Shown: piece by piece, positions 1-5,241 of the stretch
Layout of the letters: the number at the start of each line of letters is the position of its first letter
Position numbering within the stretch: the stretch's first letter is position 1
Source: Planctomycetota bacterium
GTDB taxonomy: Bacteria; Planctomycetota; DG-23; SLPQ01
Direction: 5' to 3'
Length of the DNA: 8,060 nt
Assembly (NCBI GenBank): GCA_021160625.1
Contig: JAGHCE010000057.1
Span: forward strand, 1-8,060
Program-made: the position numbers and the translations under genes
Notes under the pieces: model-generated
Database searches by the model: none
What the model was told of the DNA's origin: nothing
What the model saw: only the letters and a program-made list of their open reading frames with translations

Positions 1-54
1 AGGACAGGGGAAAGGGGATCCTGAACTTTGTTTCCGAATACTGCCATGCCTAGG
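1..54. other. Non-coding stub left of the RNase HII-like gene
   Basis: No gene is supported here. The first 40 bases hold two purine-rich GGGGA-type runs (ACAGGGGAAAGGGGATCC) followed by CTGAACTTTGTTTCC. This loosely recalls the GGGGACA...ACTTT-type dispersed repeats found near REP-associated (Y1) transposases in many bacteria. The resemblance is from memory and only one truncated copy is visible, so the identity is uncertain. No terminator hairpin for the leftward gene ending at 55 is evident inside the window. Confidence 0.3.
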
Positions 55-1005
55 TTATCTCGTCATCATAAATTGCGCCGCCTCGGCCTCGGTCACCGCC
101 TGCGCCGCAACGAGCTCCCCCACGAACCGCTGTGCATCCACCCAGTACCCCGCCGTCGATTTCACACCCTCGGCGCGCGAAAGCCAGTACCCGTTGAAAA
201 GCTCCATAAACAACTCACGCGTGTACTTCGCCCACATCGACGAGAGGGCCACCGCCGGGTCCGCCTGCTCGCCGCCCACCACAAACCGCACGAACATCTC
301 GCTGCCCGCGCCGACGAGGACATACGCGCTCTCCCTGGGCGTTTCCCACAACACCTTTATCGCGGCCTTCGGAAACGCAATGTCCAGGAACCCCCCGTAG
401 CGCTTCCTTCCCCCCAGCCGGTCGACCGTAAGGTACACCCCCTCCGCGCCGTACTCCCGCCAGAGCTTGTGCATCAGGATCAAAGTCCTGCCGAAAAGAA
501 GCGTCGCCTTGTTGCCGATGCGTTCGACTATCGCGTTGTATCGCACCGCGTCCACAACACAAAGCGCCGCACCTAAGTACTCTATGCCTCCGCGTTCGAG
601 TGCCCGGGAAACCTCCAGCGCGGACGTCGCAATCTCACCCGGTGACACCACCACCGGCAGCCCAAGCCCCTGCCAACCGTACCACGGCAGCGAAAGGGCT
701 TCCTCTCGGCCCTCAATCGACCATCGGCTAAGGAACTCGCCTGTGTCCGAGGGGCACCCTGCCTTGTGCATCGCAAAGCCCAGAACCGTCCGCTCAAGCG
801 AGCCCAGGCCCTTTGCCCTGGAATACGCCTTCTTGCTGTCGGAAACCTTCAAGGACCCGCAATCAGCCAGAGGCACAACAGGCCATCGGCGCCCCGGTGC
901 CACCGGCACACCGACGGATGCCTCGGTCCGAAAGGCGTTGACGGCAACGACAAGCGGCCCCAGCAACGGACCGTAGCCCGCCTCGTCAATACCGGCAAGG
1001 ATCAC
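55..1005 (-). CDS. RNase HII-like nuclease, long variant with GYG in place of GRG
   Basis: The product is 316 residues from a GTG start, against about 200 for E. coli RNase HII. The RNase HII fold signature is clear in order: G-I-D-E-A-G-Y-G-P-L-L-G-P at residues 5-17 (catalytic D7 and E8), D-S-K-K at 56-59, V-D-R-L-G-G near 194 (third acidic residue D195), and G-E-Q-A-D-P...S-S-M-W-A-K-Y-T-R-E at 245-264, which matches the GDS..P..SAASI.AKVTRD block. A T-A-G-Y block near 284-287 matches the family's conserved late Tyr. RNases of this family cut the RNA strand of RNA/DNA hybrids or at single ribonucleotides in DNA. Two things are odd: the GRG motif is GYG, and the fourth acidic position aligns with E246 rather than Asp. 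About 75 extra residues lie between DSKK and VDR. The start at 1005 is chosen because GGGAGG sits 9 bases upstream and a good promoter lies at 1049-1076. An in-frame ATG at 1116 would put both the promoter and repeat DNA inside the gene. Substrate and activity are inference. Confidence 0.8.
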   Translation of the reverse strand: MILAGIDEAGYGPLLGPLVVAVNAFRTEASVGVPVAPGRRWPVVPLADCGSLKVSDSKKAYSRAKGLGSLERTVLGFAMHKAGCPSDTGEFLSRWSIEGREEALSLPWYGWQGLGLPVVVSPGEIATSALEVSRALERGGIEYLGAALCVVDAVRYNAIVERIGNKATLLFGRTLILMHKLWREYGAEGVYLTVDRLGGRKRYGGFLDIAFPKAAIKVLWETPRESAYVLVGAGSEMFVRFVVGGEQADPAVALSSMWAKYTRELFMELFNGYWLSRAEGVKSTAGYWVDAQRFVGELVAAQAVTEAEAAQFMMTR

Positions 1006-1014
1006 CAGCCAAGC

Positions 1015-1020
1015 CCTCCC
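1015..1020 (-). promoter_or_regulatory. Ribosome binding site deciding the GTG start of the RNase HII-like gene
   Basis: The minus strand reads GGGAGG, nine bases before the GTG at 1005-1003. No comparable site precedes the in-frame ATG at 1116, which lies inside repeat DNA. Confidence 0.6.
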
Positions 1021-1033
1021 GAAGACACTCCCC

Positions 1034-1048
1034 CAACTGCAGCAGTTG
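1034..1048. promoter_or_regulatory. Perfect palindrome at the predicted transcription start
   Basis: CAACTG, a 3-base spacer, then CAGTTG form a perfect dyad directly downstream of the -10 box of the leftward promoter. The predicted start of transcription falls inside it (around 1042). The position suits a repressor operator, or a small 5' hairpin on the transcript. It could also be chance, since only one copy is seen. Confidence 0.3.
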
Positions 1049-1076
1049 ATTTTATTGCCGCCGAGGGTAAAGTCAA
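1049..1076 (-). promoter_or_regulatory. Sigma70-like promoter for the RNase HII-like gene
   Basis: Read on the minus strand, TTGACT (1076-1071) and TAAAAT (1054-1049) are separated by 16 bases. Each box matches 5 of 6 consensus positions. The predicted start near 1042 gives a leader of about 37 bases that contains the GGGAGG site before the GTG start. Confidence 0.6.
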
Positions 1077-1165
1077 TCAGGCCAGAGGGCTTCGCCCCCT
1101 TCTTGCGATGTGGCACTGGGGGCTACGTAGGGTGGCCATTCTTGTCCGCCGTCGTTATATACCGC

Positions 1166-1181
1166 GTGGGCTAAAGCCCAC
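1166..1181. repeat. Module B hairpin, copy 1
   Basis: GTGGGCT, AA, AGCCCAC form a perfect 7-bp stem, flanked by CGC on the left and CCTAC on the right. The copy at 5154-5169 has the same flanks, but its fourth base pair is swapped from G-C to C-G. Confidence 0.8.
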
Positions 1182-1199
1182 CCTACAGTTGCTATGGGG

Positions 1200-1220
1200 G
1201 CCACGGATGATGTCCGTGGC
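1200..1220. repeat. Module C hairpin, copy 1
   Basis: GCCACGGA, loop TGATG, TCCGTGGC form a perfect 8-bp stem. It is preceded by TGCTATGGGG and followed by AATCAACCGACC. The copy at 5078-5098 has identical outer pairs and context. Confidence 0.8.
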
Positions 1221-1250
1221 AATCAACCGACCATCCGAAAGACAATGTGG

Positions 1251-1288
1251 CACTGGTGGCTTGTCCACCAGTGGAGGGCTTCCCCTCC
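1251..1288. repeat. Module D double hairpin, copy 1
   Basis: The first hairpin (1251-1273) has arms CACTGGTGG and CCACCAGTG around CTTGT. It is followed at once by a second (1273-1288) with arms GGAGGG and CCCTCC around CTTC. The same pair recurs at 5242-5281, with the first hairpin identical and the second one covarying. Confidence 0.8.
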
Positions 1289-1317
1289 TTCCTGCTATGG
1301 GGCTCGCGGGCGTTGTC

Positions 1318-1509
1318 AAAATATCCCCATATTCCTTGGGACAGTTATATCGGCCCGCACAAGCCCGCCGCCTGCCCTGTAAATCCCGCACTCCGGCGGG
1401 TAAAATGGTCCAAAAGCAGACCAACGGCAAACCGGAAACTGCACAGAGGCACGATATCCGGACGCTCCGCATCGCCCGGGCCGACGCTCCGGAAGGAGTC
1501 ACAAAGAGA
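1318..1509. other. Leader and spacer upstream of mnmA
   Basis: This 192-bp stretch separates the repeat island from mnmA. It contains one small hairpin, CCCGC-N6-GCGGG at 1385-1400, and the mnmA ribosome binding site AAGGAG at 1493-1498. A TTATAT at 1345-1350 could be a -10 box, but no matching -35 is present, so no mnmA promoter can be named with confidence. The reading frame of mnmA stays open upstream through this region, but the composition and the repeat content argue against coding. Confidence 0.45.
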
Positions 1510-2610
1510 ATGCCGCACAGTCACAGGAAGGTCATAGTCGCCGTAAGCGCGGGAGTGGACTCGTCGGTCGCGGCGGCGCTTGTTGCAAAACAGTACGAGG
1601 CAATCGCCGTCCATTTCACGAAGTTCGACCTGCCCGGCCTTGCAGAAGATGTCCGCGAACGCGACGAGGCGGCCCTGGAAGCGGCTAAGCAGGTCGCCTC
1701 GGCCCTGGCAATTCCTTTCAGGGCGGTCGAGGTGGGCGGGGAGTTCGACAAACTCGTCGATTTCTTCTGCGACGAGTACAACTCCGGCAGGACGCCAAAC
1801 CCCTGCGTCGTGTGCAACCGGGCGATAAGGTGGCCGGCGCTGATGGGGGTTGCGGATGAGGAAGGCGCGCACTTCGTCGCCACGGGGCACTACGCGCGTC
1901 TCGAGAAGCGCGGTGGGTGCTTTCACCTTGTGAGACCGCGCGAGCGGCGCAAGGACCAGACCTACTTCCTCCACCGGCTCACCCAGGAACATCTCTCCCG
2001 TACGCTCTTCCCACTCTCCGGCACGACAAAAGAGGAGGTCCGGGACACGGCCCGCAAACTGGGGCTCCCCGGCACCCAAAGACCCGAAAGCCAGGAGATA
2101 TGCTTCGTCCCTCCCGAGGGATATTCCCGGATACTCAAGGACCGGACACCCGAAAAACTCGGCCACGGGCACATTATCGACCCCCAGGGGCACGTCCTCG
2201 GAGACCACAAAGGCTACCAGTTTTACACGATAGGCCAGCGCAAGGGGCTCGCTGTTGCCCTGGGCCGGCGAGCCTACGTCGTCAATATCGACCCCCGCTC
2301 CGGCAACGTCACCCTCGCCGACGAAGAGGCCCTTGAAACAAGGCGCGTCGTCGTGCAGGACGTAAACTGGATAAGCGGCCCTCCGCCTGCGGAGCCCTTC
2401 GAGGCCATCGTCAGGATACGCTACAATCACCCCGGCGCCGAGGCCCTCGTAACGCCGACGGGAGGCGCCGTGCGGATCGACTTCACGCAGGCGGTGCGGG
2501 CCGCCACGCCGGGCCAGGCCGCTGTTTTCTACCTGGGCGAGGAGGTCGTGGGCGGCGGCTGGATCGCCGGGAAACCCGCGCGCGGCGGTGCGCAGGCCGA
2601 ATTTGCTTGA
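1510..2610 (+). CDS. mnmA: tRNA-specific 2-thiouridylase MnmA
   Basis: The product is 366 residues, full length for the family. MnmA uses ATP to adenylate U34 of tRNA-Lys, -Glu and -Gln in the cytoplasm and transfers sulfur to give s2U34. The PP-loop is S-A-G-V-D-S-S at 13-19. The two catalytic cysteines are in N-P-C-V-V-C-N (C102) and E-S-Q-E-I-C-F (C198), almost exactly where E. coli has C102 and C199. Other family blocks are A-T-G-H-Y-A-R (124-130), K-D-Q-T-Y-F-L (148-154), Y-T-I-G-Q-R-K-G-L in the central domain, and a C-terminal beta-barrel ending T-P-G-Q-A-A-V-F-Y...G-G-G-W-I. The second PP-loop residue is Ala where SGGVDSS is usual, and the Cys-Cys pair common after the first strand in many MnmA proteins is absent. 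The ATG at 1510 is preceded by AAGGAG with an 11-base gap. The open frame upstream is repeat DNA and is left out. Confidence 0.95.
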   Translation: MPHSHRKVIVAVSAGVDSSVAAALVAKQYEAIAVHFTKFDLPGLAEDVRERDEAALEAAKQVASALAIPFRAVEVGGEFDKLVDFFCDEYNSGRTPNPCVVCNRAIRWPALMGVADEEGAHFVATGHYARLEKRGGCFHLVRPRERRKDQTYFLHRLTQEHLSRTLFPLSGTTKEEVRDTARKLGLPGTQRPESQEICFVPPEGYSRILKDRTPEKLGHGHIIDPQGHVLGDHKGYQFYTIGQRKGLAVALGRRAYVVNIDPRSGNVTLADEEALETRRVVVQDVNWISGPPPAEPFEAIVRIRYNHPGAEALVTPTGGAVRIDFTQAVRAATPGQAAVFYLGEEVVGGGWIAGKPARGGAQAEFA

Positions 2611-2635
2611 CACCCGTGCCCCGCAGCCTTATATC
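2607..2635 (+). promoter_or_regulatory. Sigma70-like promoter for the binding-protein gene
   Basis: A perfect TTGACA (2607-2612) is followed after 17 bases by TATATC (2630-2635). The -35 box overlaps the TGA stop of mnmA (2608-2610), so the binding protein can be transcribed independently of mnmA. The predicted start near 2642 gives a leader of about 37 bases containing AAGGAGG at 2666-2672. Confidence 0.6.
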
Positions 2636-2678
2636 AAGGCGCGGATAAATCGTACCGGCACATCTAAGGAGGGGAAAG

Positions 2679-3905
2679 ATGTCTCGAACGTTTGCAAAGT
2701 TTCTGGTGGTTGCCGTTCTCCTGGCCGCCGTGGCCGCCGGCTGCAAGAAAAAGGAGCAGGCCCCTGCACGTTCTGCGCCGGAGGCGGGCGCGGCGAGCCG
2801 GGCCGCCGAGACACCCGCCGAGGGCGCTGCGGCTCCGGCCGAGAAACCCTCAAAGGGCATCAAGGTCAAGGTCGGCGTGGTCATTCCCTTGAGCGGCGAC
2901 ATCGCAACGTACGGCGACGAGGCCAAAAAGGGGATTATGCTTGCCGCCGAGGAGGCACGGGCACAGGGCAAGGTGGCCCCGGAAATGCTCATCGTGGATA
3001 ACGGCGGCGCGCAGCAGAAAACGGTCACCACCGTCAAGCAGTTCGTCGATATGGACCGTGTCGACGTGATAATCGGCGCGATAACCTCCAACAACACTCT
3101 TGCCGCCGGGGACCGGGCGGAAGCGGCGCGCGTTGCGATGGTCTCCCCGGCCGCAACGAACAAGGACATTACGCTGAACAAAAGGTACGTTTTCCGCGTT
3201 TGCTTCACCGACGAGTTCCAGGGCAAGGCGGCCGCGGATTTCGCTTACGACACCCTCGGTGCCAGGCGCGCAGCCATCCTGGTGAACGCCGCCCAATCCT
3301 ACTCCAAGGGGCTCGGTGATGTGTTGTCATCCGCCTTCAAGCGGCGTGGCGGGGAGATCGTGTCGGTTATGTCATTCACCCCGGACACGGACGATTTCGG
3401 CGGGCAGATTACGCAGCTTCGCCTGAAGATGCCGGATGTGGTGTTTCTGCCTTCCTACTACGAAGCGGCCGCCAAGTGCATCTCACAGGCGCGTACGGCG
3501 GGCCTGAGGGCGACATTCGTCGGCACCGACGGCTGGGACTCGCCGAAGCTCTACGAGCTCTCCGCGGGAGCGGTGAAGGGCAACTATTTCACTACCCACT
3601 TCTCCCCCGACGAGGACCGCGCTGCGGCCAAAAGATTCGTACAGAACTACCGTGCGGCCTATCAAGATGAGCCGGGCGCCATCGCGGCCCTCTCGTACGA
3701 CGCGGCGGCGGTGGTCTTCGATGCGGTCGGCCGCGCCGGGTCCGCGGACCGCCAGGCGATAGCCGACGCGCTCGAACGCACGAAGGGCTTCCCAGGCGTA
3801 AGCGGCACCTTTGCCATAGACGAGAACCACAACGCCGTAAAGAGCCTCGTGGTCCTGGAGACAGGCGAGAGCGGCGCGGCGTTGAAGGAAGTCATCACTC
3901 CCTGA
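2679..3905 (+). CDS. Branched-chain amino acid-type ABC transporter substrate-binding lipoprotein
   Basis: The 408-residue product belongs to the LivJ-like, type I periplasmic binding fold (Peripla_BP_6). Residues 1-22 are a lipoprotein signal, with positive R3/K7, a hydrophobic run, and A-A-G-C at 19-22, which places the lipidated Cys at 22. The -3 residue is Ala rather than Leu, so the lipobox is slightly weak. Residues 23-60 are a Lys, then Ala/Pro/Glu-rich tether. The binding domain starts at V-K-V-G-V-V-I-P-L-S-G and shows the usual landmarks: G-A-I-T-S-N-N, V-S-P-A-A-T-N (compare S-P-S-A-T-N of LivJ relatives), F-R-V-C-F-T-D-E-F-Q-G, and G-T-D-G-W. The protein captures a small ligand outside the inner membrane and delivers it to an ABC permease. 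Whether the ligand is an amino acid, amide or other small molecule cannot be told. No permease or ATPase gene is adjacent, so it is an orphan here. AAGGAGG six bases before the ATG fixes the start. Confidence 0.9.
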   Translation: MSRTFAKFLVVAVLLAAVAAGCKKKEQAPARSAPEAGAASRAAETPAEGAAAPAEKPSKGIKVKVGVVIPLSGDIATYGDEAKKGIMLAAEEARAQGKVAPEMLIVDNGGAQQKTVTTVKQFVDMDRVDVIIGAITSNNTLAAGDRAEAARVAMVSPAATNKDITLNKRYVFRVCFTDEFQGKAAADFAYDTLGARRAAILVNAAQSYSKGLGDVLSSAFKRRGGEIVSVMSFTPDTDDFGGQITQLRLKMPDVVFLPSYYEAAAKCISQARTAGLRATFVGTDGWDSPKLYELSAGAVKGNYFTTHFSPDEDRAAAKRFVQNYRAAYQDEPGAIAALSYDAAAVVFDAVGRAGSADRQAIADALERTKGFPGVSGTFAIDENHNAVKSLVVLETGESGAALKEVITP

Positions 3906-3924
3906 AGCGACAGCACAAAAAGCA

Positions 3925-3953
3925 AGAGGCGGCGCTTATAAGGCGCCGCCTCT
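3925..3953. terminator. Bidirectional terminator between convergent genes
   Basis: AGAGGCGGCGC (3925-3935) and GCGCCGCCTCT (3943-3953) form a perfect 11-bp stem around a 7-base loop. It lies 20 bases after the binding-protein stop and 27 bases beyond the pilin stop. Read leftward, the stem is followed by TTGCTTTTTG, a proper U-rich tail for the pilin. Read rightward, the tail CATTTATG is weaker. Confidence 0.8.
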
Positions 3954-3980
3954 CATTTATGTCAACAGGTTTCCGGTCGG

Positions 3981-4679
3981 TTACGAGGCCGGAACCCAGG
4001 TACCACCATCCTGACCACCACCAACACCAATGCCGAACCTGCCGGCGAGGTTGGTCACACCAGCTGCATACGCAGCATCCGGGTTGGCCAGAAGCGGGGC
4101 TATCCCGGCAAGGTCGTAGTTCTGAACGCCGACGTTCGTGGTGGCGTAGACTTCGGCCTGCTGGTTGATAACGAAAGCACGGTTACCGGTGTTGCGAACC
4201 GTCTGCGGAATCCCGTAGGCGCACCACCTGGTCTCCTGGAAGTTGGCGTCGGCCGGAACGGCACCCGGGAAAGCACCACCACCCGCGGGCTCCTGAATCT
4301 CGGCACCACCACCGCCCGGCAAGAACATAATGATCACGAAACCACTCTTGGTCACGAGACCAGCGGCGTCCACGTTCCCCAACGCCTGTGAAATCGAAGC
4401 AGGGTCCAGCGCAGCAACCCCTCCACGAGGTATGACGGTGCCGGCCAGCTCCTGCAGGAAACCATACTCGCCGAGACCGTCGGCATCCTGGTCGACAACC
4501 TGGCGGGCCTGGAACTCCGCCTGCGCCGACGCGAGACTTCTCAGCGTACCTACCGTCGAGGTCTCGTTCGCAACCAGACGGCTACTCAAAAGGTTAGGAA
4601 TGGCTATCAGCGCGATTATCGCGATTATCGCGATGACAATCATCAGCTCGATCAGTGTAAAACCCGATTCCTTACGCAT
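3981..4679 (-). CDS. Type IV prepilin or type II secretion pseudopilin-like protein
   Basis: The 232-residue product has a textbook class III signal: leader M-R-K-E-S-G, then F-T-L-I-E-L, with cleavage after G6 and the conserved Glu at mature position 5 (E11). Residues 7-27 are the hydrophobic N-terminal helix, built on an I-A-I-I repeat that is a 9-base tandem repeat in the DNA. P28 begins the amphipathic half, N-L-L-S-S-R-L-V-A-N-E-T-S-T-V-G-T-L-R, as in many major pilins. D63-Q-D65-A-D67-G-L-G-E71-Y looks like a calcium-type loop. A later W-C-A-Y-G-I-P and N-T-G-N-R-A-F-V-I-N-Q-Q-A-E-V-Y segment is shared, from memory, with planctomycete and related prepilin-type proteins. Gly-rich loops lie near 115-130 and at the C-terminus. 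There is one Cys, so no disulfide within the subunit. AAGGAG (minus, 4691-4686) six bases upstream supports the start. No assembly genes are beside it, so pilin versus pseudopilin is open. Confidence 0.88.
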   Translation of the reverse strand: MRKESGFTLIELMIVIAIIAIIALIAIPNLLSSRLVANETSTVGTLRSLASAQAEFQARQVVDQDADGLGEYGFLQELAGTVIPRGGVAALDPASISQALGNVDAAGLVTKSGFVIIMFLPGGGGAEIQEPAGGGAFPGAVPADANFQETRWCAYGIPQTVRNTGNRAFVINQQAEVYATTNVGVQNYDLAGIAPLLANPDAAYAAGVTNLAGRFGIGVGGGQDGGTWVPAS

Positions 4680-4736
4680 CCCACTCTCCTTTTACTGCTT
4701 AAATGACCCTTTCCAGTTTCGTGCCCCTGAACAAAC

Positions 4737-4752
4737 TGCAACCACCTTTCCT
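4737..4752 (-). promoter_or_regulatory. Sigma54-like promoter of the pilin gene
   Basis: The minus strand reads AGGAAAG, GTGG, TTGCA, that is GG-N10-GC with a perfect TTGCA at -12. The -24 box matches TGGCACG at four of seven positions, including the essential GG. Transcription would begin near 4726, giving a leader of about 47 bases before the ATG. Sigma54 control of major pilins is established in Pseudomonas, Myxococcus and Geobacter. Its use here is inference. Confidence 0.45.
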
Positions 4753-4855
4753 TCCACCTCCTTTCACCACCTCTTAGTGGGAACCTGGAATTGTTATGTG
4801 CGACTATTCGTGCCCTTCTTTACGCAATGCCCGTGCCAAAACGGATGCCCAGGCC

Positions 4856-4882
4856 AATGGCAGATTCTAACTGCTTGCCATT
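4856..4882. repeat. Inverted repeat AATGGCA-N13-TGCCATT
   Basis: A perfect 7-bp inverted repeat lies about 120-145 bases upstream of the pilin sigma54-like element. It may be a regulator site or a weak hairpin. No second copy is seen. Confidence 0.3.
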
Positions 4883-4935
4883 TCAGTTGTTACGTCATAG
4901 ATATTTTCCGACGCAGAAAACAGGAAAAGGCATAC

Positions 4936-4951
4936 TGACAAAAAGTGTCAC
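4936..4951. promoter_or_regulatory. Candidate enhancer dyad, copy 1
   Basis: TGACA, AAAAG, TGTCA followed by C. The same 16 bases recur exactly at 4979-4994, with a start-to-start distance of 43 bp, close to four helical turns. The site lies about 200-215 bp upstream of the pilin -12 box, where sigma54 activators typically bind. The TGTC core recalls PilR-type sites, but the activator is not known. Confidence 0.5.
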
Positions 4952-4978
4952 GTATTACGGGGCCAGTCAATCCTGTAG

Positions 4979-4994
4979 TGACAAAAAGTGTCAC
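4979..4994. promoter_or_regulatory. Candidate enhancer dyad, copy 2
   Basis: This is identical to copy 1 over 16 bases. The flanking G at 4978 extends the dyad to 6 bp per arm (GTGACA...TGTCAC). It lies about 240-256 bp upstream of the pilin -12 box and could equally serve the rightward genes. Confidence 0.5.
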
Positions 4995-5048
4995 ACTTCG
5001 AGTGGCTATGACGGCATACGACGGGGCCCTACATCTATTCCGCGCGCG

Positions 5049-5068
5049 GGGGTCTTCGACCCCTTTTT
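5049..5068 (+). repeat. GC tail hairpin with U-tract
   Basis: GGGGTC, TTC, GACCCC then TTTTT. By shape it could terminate rightward transcripts, but no plus-strand gene ends nearby. It lies where the module D tail sits relative to module C in island 1, so it is treated as part of the repeat. Confidence 0.6.
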
Positions 5069-5077
5069 GCTACGGGG

Positions 5078-5098
5078 GCCACGGGCGTTGCCCGTGGC
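5078..5098. repeat. Module C hairpin, copy 2
   Basis: GCCACGGGC, GTT, GCCCGTGGC form a perfect 9-bp stem. Relative to copy 1 (1200-1220), an A-T pair has become G-C by changes in both arms. Confidence 0.8.
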
Positions 5099-5153
5099 AA
5101 TCAACTGACCTTCCGCGGGCCAGGCTTGCCGCGCCGTACGGATCATATTCCGC

Positions 5154-5169
5154 GTGCGCTAAAGCGCAC
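5154..5169. repeat. Module B hairpin, copy 2
   Basis: GTGCGCT, AA, AGCGCAC form a perfect 7-bp stem with the same CGC and CCTAC flanks as copy 1 at 1166-1181. One base pair is swapped from G-C to C-G. Confidence 0.8.
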
Positions 5170-5204
5170 CCTACACAACGATGTGGCACTGGCGGCTATG
5201 TAGG

Positions 5205-5220
5205 GCGCGGCTTGCCGCGC
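5205..5220. repeat. Module A hairpin, copy 2
   Basis: GCGCGGC, TT, GCCGCGC form a perfect 7-bp stem after the flank GCTATGTAGG. The island 1 copy, after GCTACGTAGG, has a different and weaker stem (GGTGG...CCGCC, one wobble pair). The flank is better conserved than the arms. Confidence 0.65.
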
Positions 5221-5241
5221 GCAAGTTTTTCACGTATGTGC

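Larger units (their letters stand above)
1084..1317. repeat. Repeat island 1: cluster of palindromic modules
   Basis: This intergenic stretch between two divergent genes is a run of short hairpins that recur, in different order, in the island at 5045-5340. In order they are: a degenerate GC hairpin (1085-1100); module A, whose ATGTGGCACTGG flank (1109-1120) leads to GGGTGG...CCGCC (1131-1150); module B (1166-1181); module C (1200-1220); module D with its GC tail hairpin (1251-1288); and a truncated second C (about 1292-1317, TGCTATGGGG then GCGGGCGTTG). Short flanks are shared too: TGCTAYGGGG before C and CAATCAACYGACC after it. No coding potential is credible; the small open frames across it simply translate the repeats. 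The class resembles REP-like palindromic elements, but no specific family is recognised. Confidence 0.75.

Noticed and set aside
1336..1351. TTGGGA...TTATAT as the mnmA promoter
   Set aside because: The spacing is far too short, and no -35 box lies at the proper distance from TTATAT.
766..1509. In-frame upstream extension of mnmA back to an ATG at 766
   Set aside because: It would run through the antisense of the RNase HII-like gene and through repeat island 1. The product from 1510 already has full family length and a ribosome binding site.
1194..1537. Small plus-strand open frames across repeat island 1
   Set aside because: They have no ribosome site and their sequence is explained by the hairpin repeats.
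1345..2613. Long open frame of 422 codons on the minus strand opposite mnmA
   Set aside because: It is a shadow of a clear, motif-complete mnmA in GC-rich DNA and shows no domain of its own.
4936..5000. Twin TGACAAAAAGTGTCAC as a minimal CRISPR array
   Set aside because: There are only two 16-bp copies with a 27-bp gap, no further units and no cas gene. A regulatory dyad fits better.
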